From NCBI GenBank assembly GCA_007692485.1, contig REBY01000033.1:1-33616 (forward strand): a stretch of DNA of 33,616 bases, read 5' to 3'. This document shows positions 18,411-26,989 of this stretch, in pieces; positions within the stretch are counted from its first letter, which is position 1, and each line of letters starts with the position of its first letter. The position numbers and the translations under genes are program-made. Origin of the DNA: Pseudomonadaceae bacterium (GTDB lineage Bacteria > Pseudomonadota > Gammaproteobacteria > Pseudomonadales > Pseudomonadaceae). The notes under the pieces are model-generated. The model was not told the DNA's origin. It ran no database searches and worked only from the letters and a program-made list of their open reading frames with translations.

Positions 18411-18493
18411 GACTTACCTCCGAGACTGACAACACGCAAAAGGTTGGTAAGCGGTGTTGCCCGCCAGCTGTTTCAGACCGTCAATTGCCATGG

Positions 18494-18531
18494 AGGCTAT
18501 CGTCGAGCGCACATGGATGTGCTTGTAGCCT
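18494..18531. repeat. Nested inverted repeat upstream of gloA
   Basis: AGGCTA (18494-18499) pairs with TAGCCT (18526-18531), and inside it GCACAT/ATGTGC pairs around GG (18509-18522), giving a two-part stem. It lies 84-121 bases upstream of the gloA start. No gene is visible in 18411-18602. It could be an operator or part of the gloA leader; the evidence is structural only. Confidence 0.3.
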
Positions 18532-18602
18532 TTCTGGAACAGGTGGCCGGCAATAGCGCTTCACTCGAAAACGTGACAGTTTTTTACCAAAACATGCCAT
18601 TT

Positions 18603-18640
18603 GGGCTAAAGCTGTTGATTTACACCAACAGCTTTAGCCC
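18603..18640 (-). terminator. 15-bp perfect hairpin after argG
   Basis: GGGCTAAAGCTGTTG and its exact complement flank an 8-base loop. On the minus strand the stem begins 6 bases after the argG stop codon. A T-run is missing after it on that strand (AAATGG follows); on the plus strand the following CTACTTTT is weakly T-rich, but no plus-strand gene ends there. It is likely the argG 3' end (termination or RNA stabilisation). Confidence 0.55.
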
Positions 18641-18646
18641 CTACTT

Positions 18647-19861
18647 TTAAAGCAATTTACGCCCTTTACTGGCAGCAATCCGCATGCGCAGTGCATTCAG
18701 CTTGATAAAGCCCGCTGCGTCGGCTTGATCGTAAGCACCAGCATCGTCTTCAAAGGTAGCAATAGCCGCATCAAACAGCGAATCGTCAGACTTGCGTCCC
18801 ACCACAATGACGTTGCCTTTGTACAACTTCAAGCGCACCACGCCATTGACGCTGGCCTGCGAGGCATCGATCATCTTTTGCAGCATGGCTCGTTCAGGAC
18901 TCCACCAGAAACCGTTATAGATGATCTCGGCATAGCGCGGCATCAATTCATCTTTCAGGTGGGCCACTTCACGATCCAGGGTAATGGATTCAATCGCCCG
19001 GTGCGCTTTCAGCATGATGGTGCCGCCGGGGGTTTCATAGCAACCCCGTGACTTCATACCGACAAAGCGGTTCTCGACGATATCCAGGCGGCCGATGCCA
19101 TTGGCTCCACCAATACGGTTCAGCTCGGCAAGCACGGTAGCCGGGCTCATCGGTTGATCATTGATGGCAACAATATCGCCCTGGCGGTAGGTCAGTTCAA
19201 TGTAGGTCGCCTGATCAGGGGCCGCTTCAGGGGAGACGCTCCAGCGCCACATCTCTTCTTCATGCTCGGCCCAGGTGTCTTCCAGCACGCCACCTTCATA
19301 GGAAATGTGCAGCAGATTGGCATCCATCGAGTAAGGCGATTTCTTGCCGTGGCGCTCGATTGGAATATTATGCTCGGCGGCATAATTGAGCAGCTTCTCG
19401 CGCGACAAGAGGTCCCACTCACGCCAGGGCGCAATCACCTTGACGCCGGGCTTGAGGGCATAAGCCCCCAACTCAAAGCGCACCTGGTCATTACCTTTAC
19501 CGGTGGCACCGTGGGAGATGGCATCAGCGCCGGTTTCGTTGGCAATTTCAATCAAGCGCTTGGCAATCAGCGGACGGGCAATCGAGGTGCCTAGCAGGTA
19601 CTCGCCTTCATAGACAGTATTGGCACGGAACATCGGGAACACGAAATCGCGGACGAACTCTTCACGCAGGTCTTCGATGTAAATCTCCTTCACGCCCATG
19701 GCTTCTGCCTTGGTACGTGCCGGCTCCAGCTCCTCGCCCTGACCCAAATCAGCAGTAAAGGTAACCACTTCACAGCCGTAGGTATCTTCCAGCCACTTGA
19801 GAATGACCGAGGTATCCAGACCGCCCGAGTAGGCGAGGACGACTTTATTTACATCTGACAT
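18647..19861 (-). CDS. argG: Argininosuccinate synthase
   Basis: The protein has 404 residues. It joins citrulline and aspartate with ATP to form argininosuccinate, the penultimate step of arginine synthesis. The ATP pyrophosphatase loop [10 protein letters not shown] (residues 9-18) is intact, and the rest aligns with the family throughout (for example [13 protein letters not shown], and [16 protein letters not shown]). AAGGGAG lies 6 bases before the ATG. The 95-base gap to motY contains a TAGAAT sequence that could serve as a -10, but I see no convincing -35, and the small palindrome GCGCTA/TAGCGC at 19917-19931. Confidence 0.98.
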   Translation of the reverse strand: MSDVNKVVLAYSGGLDTSVILKWLEDTYGCEVVTFTADLGQGEELEPARTKAEAMGVKEIYIEDLREEFVRDFVFPMFRANTVYEGEYLLGTSIARPLIAKRLIEIANETGADAISHGATGKGNDQVRFELGAYALKPGVKVIAPWREWDLLSREKLLNYAAEHNIPIERHGKKSPYSMDANLLHISYEGGVLEDTWAEHEEEMWRWSVSPEAAPDQATYIELTYRQGDIVAINDQPMSPATVLAELNRIGGANGIGRLDIVENRFVGMKSRGCYETPGGTIMLKAHRAIESITLDREVAHLKDELMPRYAEIIYNGFWWSPERAMLQKMIDASQASVNGVVRLKLYKGNVIVVGRKSDDSLFDAAIATFEDDAGAYDQADAAGFIKLNALRMRIAASKGRKLL

Positions 19862-19956
19862 TGCGCGCTCCCTTGATGAATCGTTGCCCTGGCCGACCGG
19901 CGACCAGTGATCAAAGGCGCTATTCTAGCGCTGTAAGGGCAAGATTCACAGGGGAA

Positions 19957-20805
19957 CTACTTTTCCAGCTGCAGGGTAACCCGACGATTCGCCGCTCGCC
20001 CCTGGGCGCTCTGATTACTGGCTACCGGATAACGCTCGCCGTGGAAGCGCAGACTGAAGAGTTCATCATCGATACCCTGCTCAACCAGGTAATCCCGCAC
20101 GGCCAGCACCCGCTGGCGCGACAGTTCACGGTTATCCAGACGGTTGCCAACATTGTCTGAATGACCATCCAACTGGATGCGGCTGATGTCTTGATCGGCC
20201 TGCAGATAGACCAGCACAGTATCCAGCACGCTTCGCGCCTCGCTGGTCAAACGGGACCCGCCGGTGGCAAAACTGATGGAGGTATTGGACGCCTGATCAA
20301 AGTTCATCGGCAACAGGCCGGTAACGCACTCCTGAAATTCACTCCAGGCAGCGCCGTAGCCCACATTGGAAACGACCACTTGCAGCGGCTGCGTGGCATT
20401 GGCCCAACTATCGCCCAGAATGGTCGGTTGCATGCCTTGCGCCAGCCCAGCGAGCATCTGGGCGGCTTGCTGTTGCGGCAAGCGCAACACCGGCTCATTG
20501 TCAGCCGCCTGGGCATGCCCTAAAGCCTGACTGCGTCCATCAGGGCGCCACTGCGGTGGTTGGTTATAGACATGCACGCGACCCGGACGCAGCAGATTGC
20601 TCCAGGCATTCAACTCAAACACGGGACGTTCACCGGCACGGCGAACAAACACGGCTTCGCCGTAACCGCTGACTGTCTGCGCCAGGCGGCAGGCAAACTT
20701 ATCCCCTTCCACGGCCCATTGCACGTCTTCCATGCGGGTCTGGAATGTCAGCGCCTGAGCCGGTAGCGTCAGGCTACATATCAGCAGGGTAAACCATTGC
20801 TTCAC
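19957..20805 (-). CDS. motY: MotY-like flagellar T-ring/OmpA-domain protein
   Basis: The protein has 282 residues from a GTG start with GGAG 7 bases upstream. A signal peptide (about 1-18, ending PAQA) exports it to the periplasm. Residues 20-160 are the MotY-type N-terminal domain that contacts the basal body. Residues 170-282 are an OmpA-like peptidoglycan-binding domain with the hallmark D-G-H-S-D (213-217), N-R-E-L-S-R-Q-R (225-232) and a late N-R-R-V. The gene order argG-motY-pyrC-rnt, as I recall it in P. aeruginosa, supports the name over a generic OmpA protein. A sigma-28 promoter upstream agrees with a flagellar role. Confidence 0.92.
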   Translation of the reverse strand: MKQWFTLLICSLTLPAQALTFQTRMEDVQWAVEGDKFACRLAQTVSGYGEAVFVRRAGERPVFELNAWSNLLRPGRVHVYNQPPQWRPDGRSQALGHAQAADNEPVLRLPQQQAAQMLAGLAQGMQPTILGDSWANATQPLQVVVSNVGYGAAWSEFQECVTGLLPMNFDQASNTSISFATGGSRLTSEARSVLDTVLVYLQADQDISRIQLDGHSDNVGNRLDNRELSRQRVLAVRDYLVEQGIDDELFSLRFHGERYPVASNQSAQGRAANRRVTLQLEK

Positions 20806-20829
20806 CGAGATACTCCACAGATGAACAGC

Positions 20830-20852
20830 GCCGGCAACGGAGCAGTGCCGGC
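20830..20852. repeat. 7-bp hairpin in the motY leader
   Basis: GCCGGCA and TGCCGGC pair perfectly around a 9-base loop, between the sigma-28 promoter and the motY start (25 bases upstream of the GTG). It might affect translation of motY. No U-tract follows. Confidence 0.35.
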
Positions 20853-20862
20853 TTACAGCAAT

Positions 20863-20889
20863 TCATCGGCATGGCCAGGGAAAACTTTA
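20863..20889 (-). promoter_or_regulatory. Sigma-28 (FliA) promoter of motY
   Basis: On the minus strand, TAAAGTTT (20889-20882) is followed after exactly 11 bases by GCCGATGA (20870-20863). The enterobacterial FliA consensus is TAAAGTTT-N11-GCCGATAA, so 15 of 16 bases match. Transcription would start near 20856, about 50 bases before the GTG start. Confidence 0.85.
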
Positions 20890-20894
20890 GGCGG

Positions 20895-20919
20895 CATGCG
20901 CGACGACAGCACGCGCATG
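20895..20919. repeat. 8-bp inverted repeat in the motY-pyrC intergenic region
   Basis: CATGCGCG and CGCGCATG flank 9 bases. The repeat lies just upstream of the motY -35 element and 59 bases before the pyrC start. It could be an operator for either gene. The remaining divergent region (20806-20977) has no clear sigma-70 promoter for pyrC. Confidence 0.3.
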
Positions 20920-20977
20920 TCAAAGCCTGACCTTTTCCGGTAGCATAGGCGCCAGTTAAACCGCTCGGACCCACCCC

Positions 20978-22018
20978 ATGACTGACCGCATCACCCTGAC
21001 TCGCCCGGATGACTGGCACATTCACTTGCGCGACGGCGATCTGTTGCCGCATACCGTACGTGACGTAGCCCGGGTATTTTCCCGCGCCATTATCATGCCG
21101 AACCTGGTACCGCCGGTACGCGATGGGGCTGAAGCTGACGCCTACAAGTCACGTATTCTGGCCGCTCGCCCTGAGGGCTCTGGCTTTGACCCTTTGATGG
21201 TACTTTATCTGACCGACCAGACTACGCCGGAGATCATTCGCCAGGCCAAGCTGCAAGGCCAAGCTGTGGCCGCCAAGCTGTACCCCGCCGGAGCAACCAC
21301 CAACTCCCAATCAGGGGTGACGTCACTGGATAATATCCAACCGGCGTTGGAAGCCATGGCTGAAGTCGATATGCCCCTGCTGGTGCACGGTGAAGTCACG
21401 CATAGCGATGTGGATATCTTTGACCGGGAAAAAGTTTTTATCGATCGCCACCTAGTTCAGGTCGTCGAGCGCTACCCGACCCTGCGTGTGGTGTTCGAAC
21501 ACATCACCACCGCCGATGCCGTGGATTTTGTGCGCCAGGCGCCCGAGCGCGTCGCAGCGACCATCACTGCGCACCACTTGCTGTTCAACCGCAATCACAT
21601 GTTGGTCGGCGGTATTCGCCCGCATTATTACTGCCTACCGATCCTCAAGCGCCAACGCCATCAGCAGGCACTCTGTGATGCGGCCGTATCGGGCTCAAGC
21701 AAATTTTTCCTGGGTACCGACTCGGCGCCGCATGCACGCCATACCAAGGAAGCCGCCTGCGGTTGCGCTGGCTGCTACAGTGCGCATGCGGCGATCGAAC
21801 TGTATGCCGAAGTTTTTGACCAGCTAGGCGCACTAGACAAGCTGGAAGGCTTTGCCAGCTTCCACGGCCCAGACTTTTACCAGCTGCCGCGCAATCGCGA
21901 GCAGATTACCCTGGTCCGCGATGCCTGGATGGTACCTGACAGCCTGCCGCTGGGTGGGCAAAATGTAGTGCCCTTGCGCGCCGGTGAGTCTATCCATTGG
22001 CGCGTAGAGCAAGCCTGA
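20978..22018 (+). CDS. pyrC: Dihydroorotase (class II, homodimeric)
   Basis: The protein has 346 residues. It cyclises carbamoyl-aspartate to dihydroorotate in pyrimidine synthesis. The zinc ligands His14 and His16 ([11 protein letters not shown]), the carbamylated lysine Lys100 ([11 protein letters not shown]), His137 (LLVHGE) and the late Asp in GTDSAPH follow the E. coli PyrC pattern with an offset of two residues. The enzyme should be active. rnt follows after 20 bases and is probably co-transcribed. Confidence 0.97.
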   Translation: MTDRITLTRPDDWHIHLRDGDLLPHTVRDVARVFSRAIIMPNLVPPVRDGAEADAYKSRILAARPEGSGFDPLMVLYLTDQTTPEIIRQAKLQGQAVAAKLYPAGATTNSQSGVTSLDNIQPALEAMAEVDMPLLVHGEVTHSDVDIFDREKVFIDRHLVQVVERYPTLRVVFEHITTADAVDFVRQAPERVAATITAHHLLFNRNHMLVGGIRPHYYCLPILKRQRHQQALCDAAVSGSSKFFLGTDSAPHARHTKEAACGCAGCYSAHAAIELYAEVFDQLGALDKLEGFASFHGPDFYQLPRNREQITLVRDAWMVPDSLPLGGQNVVPLRAGESIHWRVEQA

Positions 22019-22038
22019 TCCCTGTTTGAGGAATATCT

Positions 22039-22707
22039 GTGACCGAGTTTGATTTTGAGGCTGAACCACCCACACACGAGTCTGGCAAACCCAAGCCGCC
22101 CATGGCCTACCGTTTTCGCGGTTTTTTGCCTGTAGTGGTCGATGTGGAAACCGGCGGCTTCAATTCAGCAACCGACGCCCTACTGGAGATTGCCGCTACG
22201 CCGATCCTGATGGATGACGATGGGATGGTTTATCCGGATGACACCACATTCTTTCGCGTGGAGCCCTTTGCCGGAGCCAATATTGAAGCCGCGGCGCTGG
22301 AATTTACCGGGATCAAGCTGGATCATCCGCTGCGCATGGCCGTCGGTGAGCAGGAAGCGCTGGGGGAGATCTTCAAGCAGGTGCGTAAAGCGGTCAAATC
22401 CGCTGGTTGCAAGCGAGCCGTACTGGTCGGCCACAATGCTTTTTTTGATCTCGGCTTTCTCAACGCCGCGGTTGAGCGCTGCGAGATCAAACGCAACCCT
22501 TTTCACCCGTTTTCCTGTTTTGATACCGCCACTCTGGGCGGTCTGGCCTATGGGCAAACCGTGTTAGCCAAAGCGTGCGCCGCTGCCGGTATCGACTTTG
22601 ACGGCCACGAGGCGCATTCGGCACGTTATGACACAGAAAAAACCGCCGAGCTGTTCTGCGCCATCGTCAACCGCTGGCGCGAGATGGGCGGCTGGCCGCT
22701 GGATTGA
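22039..22707 (+). CDS. rnt: Ribonuclease T
   Basis: The protein has 222 residues from GTG 22039, with GAGGA about 8 bases upstream. It trims 3' ends of tRNA and other stable RNAs. The DEDDh exonuclease residues are all present: Asp35 and Glu37 (VVDVETGG), Asp137 (HNAFFDL), and His193 and Asp198 ([15 protein letters not shown]). It is the second gene of the pyrC-rnt pair. Confidence 0.97.
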   Translation: MTEFDFEAEPPTHESGKPKPPMAYRFRGFLPVVVDVETGGFNSATDALLEIAATPILMDDDGMVYPDDTTFFRVEPFAGANIEAAALEFTGIKLDHPLRMAVGEQEALGEIFKQVRKAVKSAGCKRAVLVGHNAFFDLGFLNAAVERCEIKRNPFHPFSCFDTATLGGLAYGQTVLAKACAAAGIDFDGHEAHSARYDTEKTAELFCAIVNRWREMGGWPLD

Positions 22708-22766
22708 TTGCCGCCGTCAGCTTGCCTGATCAGCGACTGGGGTTTATGTTCTCAAAGGTGCAATGA

Positions 22767-22794
22767 GGGCTTGTGCTCGCTACCGAGCCAGCCC
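22767..22794 (+). other. Hairpin in the leader of the TAXI binding-protein gene
   Basis: GGGCT/AGCCC encloses GCTCG/CGAGC around the loop CTAC, with small internal asymmetry. It ends 26 bases before the start codon at 22821. No U-tract follows, so it reads more as leader structure than as a terminator for rnt. A weak promoter-like pair (TTGCCT, 16 bases, TTATGT) lies just upstream at 22722-22749. Confidence 0.35.
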
Positions 22795-22820
22795 CACCCA
22801 TTGAACAAGGAGCCTGACTG

Positions 22821-23795
22821 ATGAAACGCACAACCCTCGCCGCTGTTTTTTCCGCCCTGCTGGGCGGCGCGCTACTGAGTTCAACCCCGGCCATTGCCGA
22901 ACAGAAATTTGTCACTATCGGCACGGGTGGCCAGCAAGGCGTCTACTACCGCGTCGGCCAAAGTGTTTGCCGCCTGGTCAATCGTGGCGCCAGCGAGCAC
23001 GGCCTGCGTTGCAACGCCCCCTCAACCGGTGGTTCGGTTGCCAATGTCAACGCCATGCGTAATGAGAGCATGTACCTGGGTGTTGTGCAGTCGGATGTGC
23101 AATACCAGGCATCACAAGGCGTTGGCAATTTCGAGCAGCAAGGCCCGATGGAGAGCATGCGCGCCCTCTTCTCCCTGCATGGTGAACCCTTGACTGTCGT
23201 CGCGCGTAAAAGCGCCAACATCAATGAACTGGCTGACCTGAAGGGCAAGCGGGTCAACATTGGCAACCCCGGATCGGGCCAGCGCAACACCATGGACGTG
23301 GTGATGGAATACCTTGAGTGGACCACCAGTGATTTTTCGCTGGCTTCCGAACTGACGGCCAATGAACAGGCATCGGCTCTCGGTGATAACAATATCGACG
23401 CCATGGTCTATGTGGTCGGCCACCCCAACGGCTCGATCCAGGAAGCCACTACCACGGTAGATGCCAATCTGGTCAATGTAACCGGCGAGGCCATTGACCA
23501 ACTGGTCGACAATTACCCCTACTACTCGCGCGCCACTATCCCTGGCGGCATGTATCGGGGCAATGACGACGATGTCGACACCTTTGGCGTCAGCGCTACC
23601 CTGGTTACTACGACAGAAACTGATGACGAAACCGTCTACCAGATCGTCAAGGCCGTATTTGAGGACTTTGACCGTTTCCGCCGCCTGCATGACGCCTTTG
23701 CCAATCTGGAACCGGAAAGCATGATCAAAGATGGCCTGAGTGCCCCTCTGCATGACGGCGCAGTGCGCTACTACAAGGAACGCGGCTGGATGTAA
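22821..23795 (+). CDS. TAXI family TRAP transporter solute-binding protein
   Basis: The protein has 324 residues. AAGGAG lies 8 bases before the ATG. A signal peptide (residues 1-26, ending PAIA before EQ) sends it to the periplasm. The family opening FVTIGTGGQQGVYYRVG and the later GKRVNIGNPGSGQRNT mark the TAXI (TRAP-associated extracytoplasmic immunogenic) type. Members bind organic anions such as glutamate or other carboxylates, but the ligand here cannot be read from sequence. It is followed, after a strong hairpin, by the fused permease. Confidence 0.94.
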   Translation: MKRTTLAAVFSALLGGALLSSTPAIAEQKFVTIGTGGQQGVYYRVGQSVCRLVNRGASEHGLRCNAPSTGGSVANVNAMRNESMYLGVVQSDVQYQASQGVGNFEQQGPMESMRALFSLHGEPLTVVARKSANINELADLKGKRVNIGNPGSGQRNTMDVVMEYLEWTTSDFSLASELTANEQASALGDNNIDAMVYVVGHPNGSIQEATTTVDANLVNVTGEAIDQLVDNYPYYSRATIPGGMYRGNDDDVDTFGVSATLVTTTETDDETVYQIVKAVFEDFDRFRRLHDAFANLEPESMIKDGLSAPLHDGAVRYYKERGWM

Positions 23796-23825
23796 GCTGG
23801 CCGCCAGCACGCAAGATGCCTACCT

Positions 23826-23852
23826 CTGCGCCAGCTTTTCAAGCTGGCGCAG
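23826..23852. other. 12-bp perfect hairpin between the binding protein and permease genes
   Basis: CTGCGCCAGCTT and AAGCTGGCGCAG flank only three bases (TTC). It lies 30 bases after the binding-protein stop and 26 bases before the permease start. Without a T-run it is probably an RNA-stabilising or partial-stop element that leaves the binding protein more abundant than the permease, as is known for other transporter operons. That role is inferred. Confidence 0.6.
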
Positions 23853-23877
23853 ACACTTACACGAGACTCCATAGCCT

Positions 23878-26487
23878 ATGGCCAATACCGACAGCACGCG
23901 TCAAGCGGAACTGGATGCGCTGGTCGCCCGCGTCGAAACCGGACCACGCCAGCCTGCCGGCATCGGCAAAACCATTCTGCTGACTGTTGCCGCCGCTTGG
24001 TCATTGTTCCAACTCTGGATTGCCTCGCCACTGCCCTTTATTGTCAGTTTCGGTGTTTTCAACAGTACCGAAGCACGCTCGATCCACCTGGCCTTTGCCG
24101 TATTTCTAGGCTTTATTGCCTTCCCTGCACTGCGCCGCTCGCCGCGTCAGCACATTCCATTGACAGACTGGGCGTTAGCTCTGGTTGCCAGCTTTTGCGC
24201 CGCCTACCTGTTCCTGTTCTATCAGCAGTTAGCACAACGTCCTGGTTCACCGACGGCCTTTGATGTTGTTGTTGCCCTGACCGGTTTGTTGCTGCTACTG
24301 GAAGCTACCCGGCGAACGCTGGGCCCACCCTTGATGCTGGTTGCTCTGGTGTTCCTGCTCTATTCGCTACTTGGCCCACATATGCCGGGCATCCTCGCGC
24401 ATCGTGGCGTTGGCTGGCAGTCAATGGCTAACCACCACTGGCTGACGACCCAAGGGGTATTCGGCATTGCCCTGGGCGTTTCCACCAGCTTTGTTTTTCT
24501 CTTTGTGCTCTTTGGTGCCTTGTTGGAAAAAGCTGGCGCCGGGAACTATTTCATCAAAGTGGCCTTTTCCCTGCTGGGGCACTACCGCGGCGGACCAGCT
24601 AAAGCTGCCGTAGTGGCCTCAGGCATGACCGGGCTGATTTCTGGCTCCTCAATCGCCAACACCGTCACCACAGGCACCTTCACCATTCCACTGATGAAAC
24701 GAGTGGGGTTCAGCGCAGAGAAAGCCGGCGCCGTTGAAGTAGCCTCCTCGGTCAATGGCCAGATCATGCCACCTGTCATGGGCGCAGCGGCCTTTCTGAT
24801 GGTCGAATTCGTCGGTATCAGTTATGTCGAGGTCATTCGCCATGCTTTTTTGCCCGCCCTGATTTCCTATATCGCACTGATCTATATCGTCCACCTGGAG
24901 GCACTCAAGGCGGGCATGCAAGGTATTCCCAGCAGTAATCCGCCACGTCCACTGGTACGCAAACTGATTGGTTTTCTTACTGGCCTGTTACTACTGATGG
25001 GCCTGTCCTTTGCCGTCTATTACGGCCTGGGCTGGCTAAAACCGCTTCTTGGTGCTCATGCCGGCTGGATCGTGGCTGCGGCACTGGCGCTGGTATATAT
25101 CGGGCTGTTGCGGCTGGCAGCCCGCTACCCGGAACTGACGCTGGACGACCCCAACAGCCCTATCGATGCCCTACCTCAAACCCGACCCACGGTCATGGCT
25201 GGCCTGCATTTTTTGCTGCCTGTCGTGGTGCTGGTCTGGTGCCTGATGGTCGAGCGGCTGTCGCCCGGACTGTCCGCCTTCTGGGCCACGGTTTTCATGA
25301 TTTTTATCATTCTCACCCAGCGCCCGCTGACTGCCTGGTTCCGTGGCAATAGTCGCCTGCTACCTGACCTGCGCCAGGGGTTGGATGATTTCTTTCAGGG
25401 CCTGGTAACTGGCGCGCGCAATATGATCGGTATCGGTATTGCCACCGCAACTGCCGGTATTATCGTTGGCGCCGTAGCGCAGACCGGTATTGGCCTGGTG
25501 TTGGCTGAAGTGGTGGAGTGGCTGTCGATGGGGCATTTGCTACTGATGCTGCTGCTCACTGCCATACTCAGCCTGATCCTCGGCATGGGCCTGCCGACGA
25601 CCGCCAACTATATCGTTGTCTCCGCGCTACTGGCGCCGGTGATCGTGACGCTGGGGCAGCAGAACGGCTTGCTGGTGCCACTGATAGCGGTACACCTGTT
25701 CGTGTTCTATTTCGGCATCATGGCGGATGTAACGCCACCCGTCGGGCTGGCGTCCTTCGCCGCCTCGGCGGTATCCGGTGGTGATCCGCTGCGTACTGGC
25801 TTCCAGGCGTTTTACTACAGCTTGCGTACCGCTGCCTTGCCATTCCTGTTTATCTTCAATACCGATCTGCTACTGATCGATGTCAGCTGGTTACATGGCA
25901 TGGTGATCTTTGTGGTTGCCACTATTGCCATGTTGATGTTTGCCGCCGCCACCCAGGGCTGGTTTCTGGTGCGTAGCCGCTGGTACGAGAGCCTGCTGCT
26001 CTTGCTGGTCGCCTTTACCCTGTTCCGCCCCGGTTACTGGATGGACCTGCTGCACGACCCCTACCAAGAGGTACCGCCCAGTGAATTGTCGCAGGTAATG
26101 GAGCAGATCGACCGCGACAACTACCTGCGCATGGAAATCGCCGGTGAAGACGAGTTCGGTGATCCGCGCCAGTTCTTTCTGCGGGTGCCCATTCCGGAAG
26201 GTGACGACGGGGCTGAGCGCATGCACAACCTAGGACTAGAGCTGATCGTGGAAGACGGCCGTACCCTGGTCGACCAGGTACGCTTCGGCAGCCTGGCCGA
26301 AGAGCTCGGCTTTGACTGGGACCAGGAAATTATCCAACTGCAGGCACCGGTTGATCGCTGGCGCAAGGAATGGATGTGGCTGCCCGGGCTGGCTCTGCTC
26401 GGTCTGGTTACTGGGCTACAATGGAAGCGTCGCCGCCCGAGCTGGCAAGGAGATGGACATGCTCAAACATCTGCTACTCCCCGTTGA
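23878..26487 (+). CDS. TRAP transporter fused permease (DctQM type) with DUF3394-like tail
   Basis: The protein has 869 residues. The small (DctQ-like) and large (DctM-like) subunits are fused, as is usual for TAXI systems, giving many hydrophobic helices up to about residue 720. Family landmarks are GLISGSSIANTVTTGTF and MGLPTTANYIVVSALLAP. From about residue 725 to 845 there is a soluble charged domain before a last membrane helix (WMWLPGLALLGLVTGL) and a short basic tail. This matches the DUF3394 extension of such permeases. Inside it, GLELIVEDG...FGSLAEELGFDWDQEI has the look of a degenerate PDZ fold. The 3' end overlaps the USP gene by 29 bases. Confidence 0.93.
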   Translation: MANTDSTRQAELDALVARVETGPRQPAGIGKTILLTVAAAWSLFQLWIASPLPFIVSFGVFNSTEARSIHLAFAVFLGFIAFPALRRSPRQHIPLTDWALALVASFCAAYLFLFYQQLAQRPGSPTAFDVVVALTGLLLLLEATRRTLGPPLMLVALVFLLYSLLGPHMPGILAHRGVGWQSMANHHWLTTQGVFGIALGVSTSFVFLFVLFGALLEKAGAGNYFIKVAFSLLGHYRGGPAKAAVVASGMTGLISGSSIANTVTTGTFTIPLMKRVGFSAEKAGAVEVASSVNGQIMPPVMGAAAFLMVEFVGISYVEVIRHAFLPALISYIALIYIVHLEALKAGMQGIPSSNPPRPLVRKLIGFLTGLLLLMGLSFAVYYGLGWLKPLLGAHAGWIVAAALALVYIGLLRLAARYPELTLDDPNSPIDALPQTRPTVMAGLHFLLPVVVLVWCLMVERLSPGLSAFWATVFMIFIILTQRPLTAWFRGNSRLLPDLRQGLDDFFQGLVTGARNMIGIGIATATAGIIVGAVAQTGIGLVLAEVVEWLSMGHLLLMLLLTAILSLILGMGLPTTANYIVVSALLAPVIVTLGQQNGLLVPLIAVHLFVFYFGIMADVTPPVGLASFAASAVSGGDPLRTGFQAFYYSLRTAALPFLFIFNTDLLLIDVSWLHGMVIFVVATIAMLMFAAATQGWFLVRSRWYESLLLLLVAFTLFRPGYWMDLLHDPYQEVPPSELSQVMEQIDRDNYLRMEIAGEDEFGDPRQFFLRVPIPEGDDGAERMHNLGLELIVEDGRTLVDQVRFGSLAEELGFDWDQEIIQLQAPVDRWRKEWMWLPGLALLGLVTGLQWKRRRPSWQGDGHAQTSATPR

Positions 26488-26896
26488 TCTGCAGCATCCC
26501 AGCTCCTGGGACTATGCCCTGCCCACAGCGATTGCCCTGGCACGGCAAAACCGGGCACGGCTGACCTTGCTCAGTGTGACGCCCAACTTTGGTACGCCGC
26601 TGGTGGCCGGTTACTTCCCGCAGGATTACGCCGAGCAAATCCGCAAGGCCTTGCATGACCGCCTCCAGGTATTTGCCGAAAACCACTTGCCGGCAGAATT
26701 GCAAAGTGACTTTCTGATTGCCGACGGCAAGGTCTGGGAAGCCGTTCTAGAGAGCGCCGAGAAACTCGGTGTGGATCTGATCATAATGGCCTCACATAAA
26801 AGACCCAAACTGGAACGCATCCTGCTGGGCACCAATGCCATGCGCGTAGTGCAGCAAGCAGCGCAATCGGTGATGATCGTGCGCACCCCCCATTGA
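26459..26896 (+). CDS. Universal stress protein (UspA family), TRAP-linked
   Basis: The protein has 145 residues. ATG 26459 is chosen because AAGGAG lies 6 bases upstream; ATG 26453 abuts that site. The fold signatures are the opening LKHLLLPVDL, LIIMASHKRPKL and LLGTNAMRVVQQAAQSVMIVR. In ATP-binding members the segment after H is G-x-x-G; here it reads KRPKL, so nucleotide binding may be altered. In Halomonas, TeaD is a USP-type protein encoded with the TeaABC TRAP transporter and modulates it. The 29-base overlap with the permease gene suggests the same sort of link here. Alternatively it is a general stress protein. Confidence 0.92.
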   Translation: MLKHLLLPVDLQHPSSWDYALPTAIALARQNRARLTLLSVTPNFGTPLVAGYFPQDYAEQIRKALHDRLQVFAENHLPAELQSDFLIADGKVWEAVLESAEKLGVDLIIMASHKRPKLERILLGTNAMRVVQQAAQSVMIVRTPH

Positions 26897-26900
26897 TATG

Positions 26901-26917
26901 CGCACCACGGCAAAGCA
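26901..26917 (+). promoter_or_regulatory. Candidate NtrC-binding site upstream of nirB
   Basis: The 17-base sequence CGCACCACGGCAAAGCA keeps the left half-site GCACCA and the right end GCA of the NtrC pattern TGCACCA-N3-TGGTGCA. It sits about 100 bases upstream of the predicted sigma-54 start, a normal enhancer distance. It overlaps the left arm of a 7-bp inverted repeat (TGCGCAC 26899-26905, GTGCGCA 26933-26939). Confidence 0.4.
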
Positions 26918-26989
26918 GAATGCCTCATATAAGTGCGCAGCAATAGTCCAGGCCTATAAAAAGACTATCTATTTCAATCACTTAAAAGT

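Noticed and set aside
18096-18650. 184-codon plus-strand frame over gloA and the argG hairpin
   Set aside because: Most of it is antisense to gloA, and its end reads through the perfect palindrome, so coding is unlikely.
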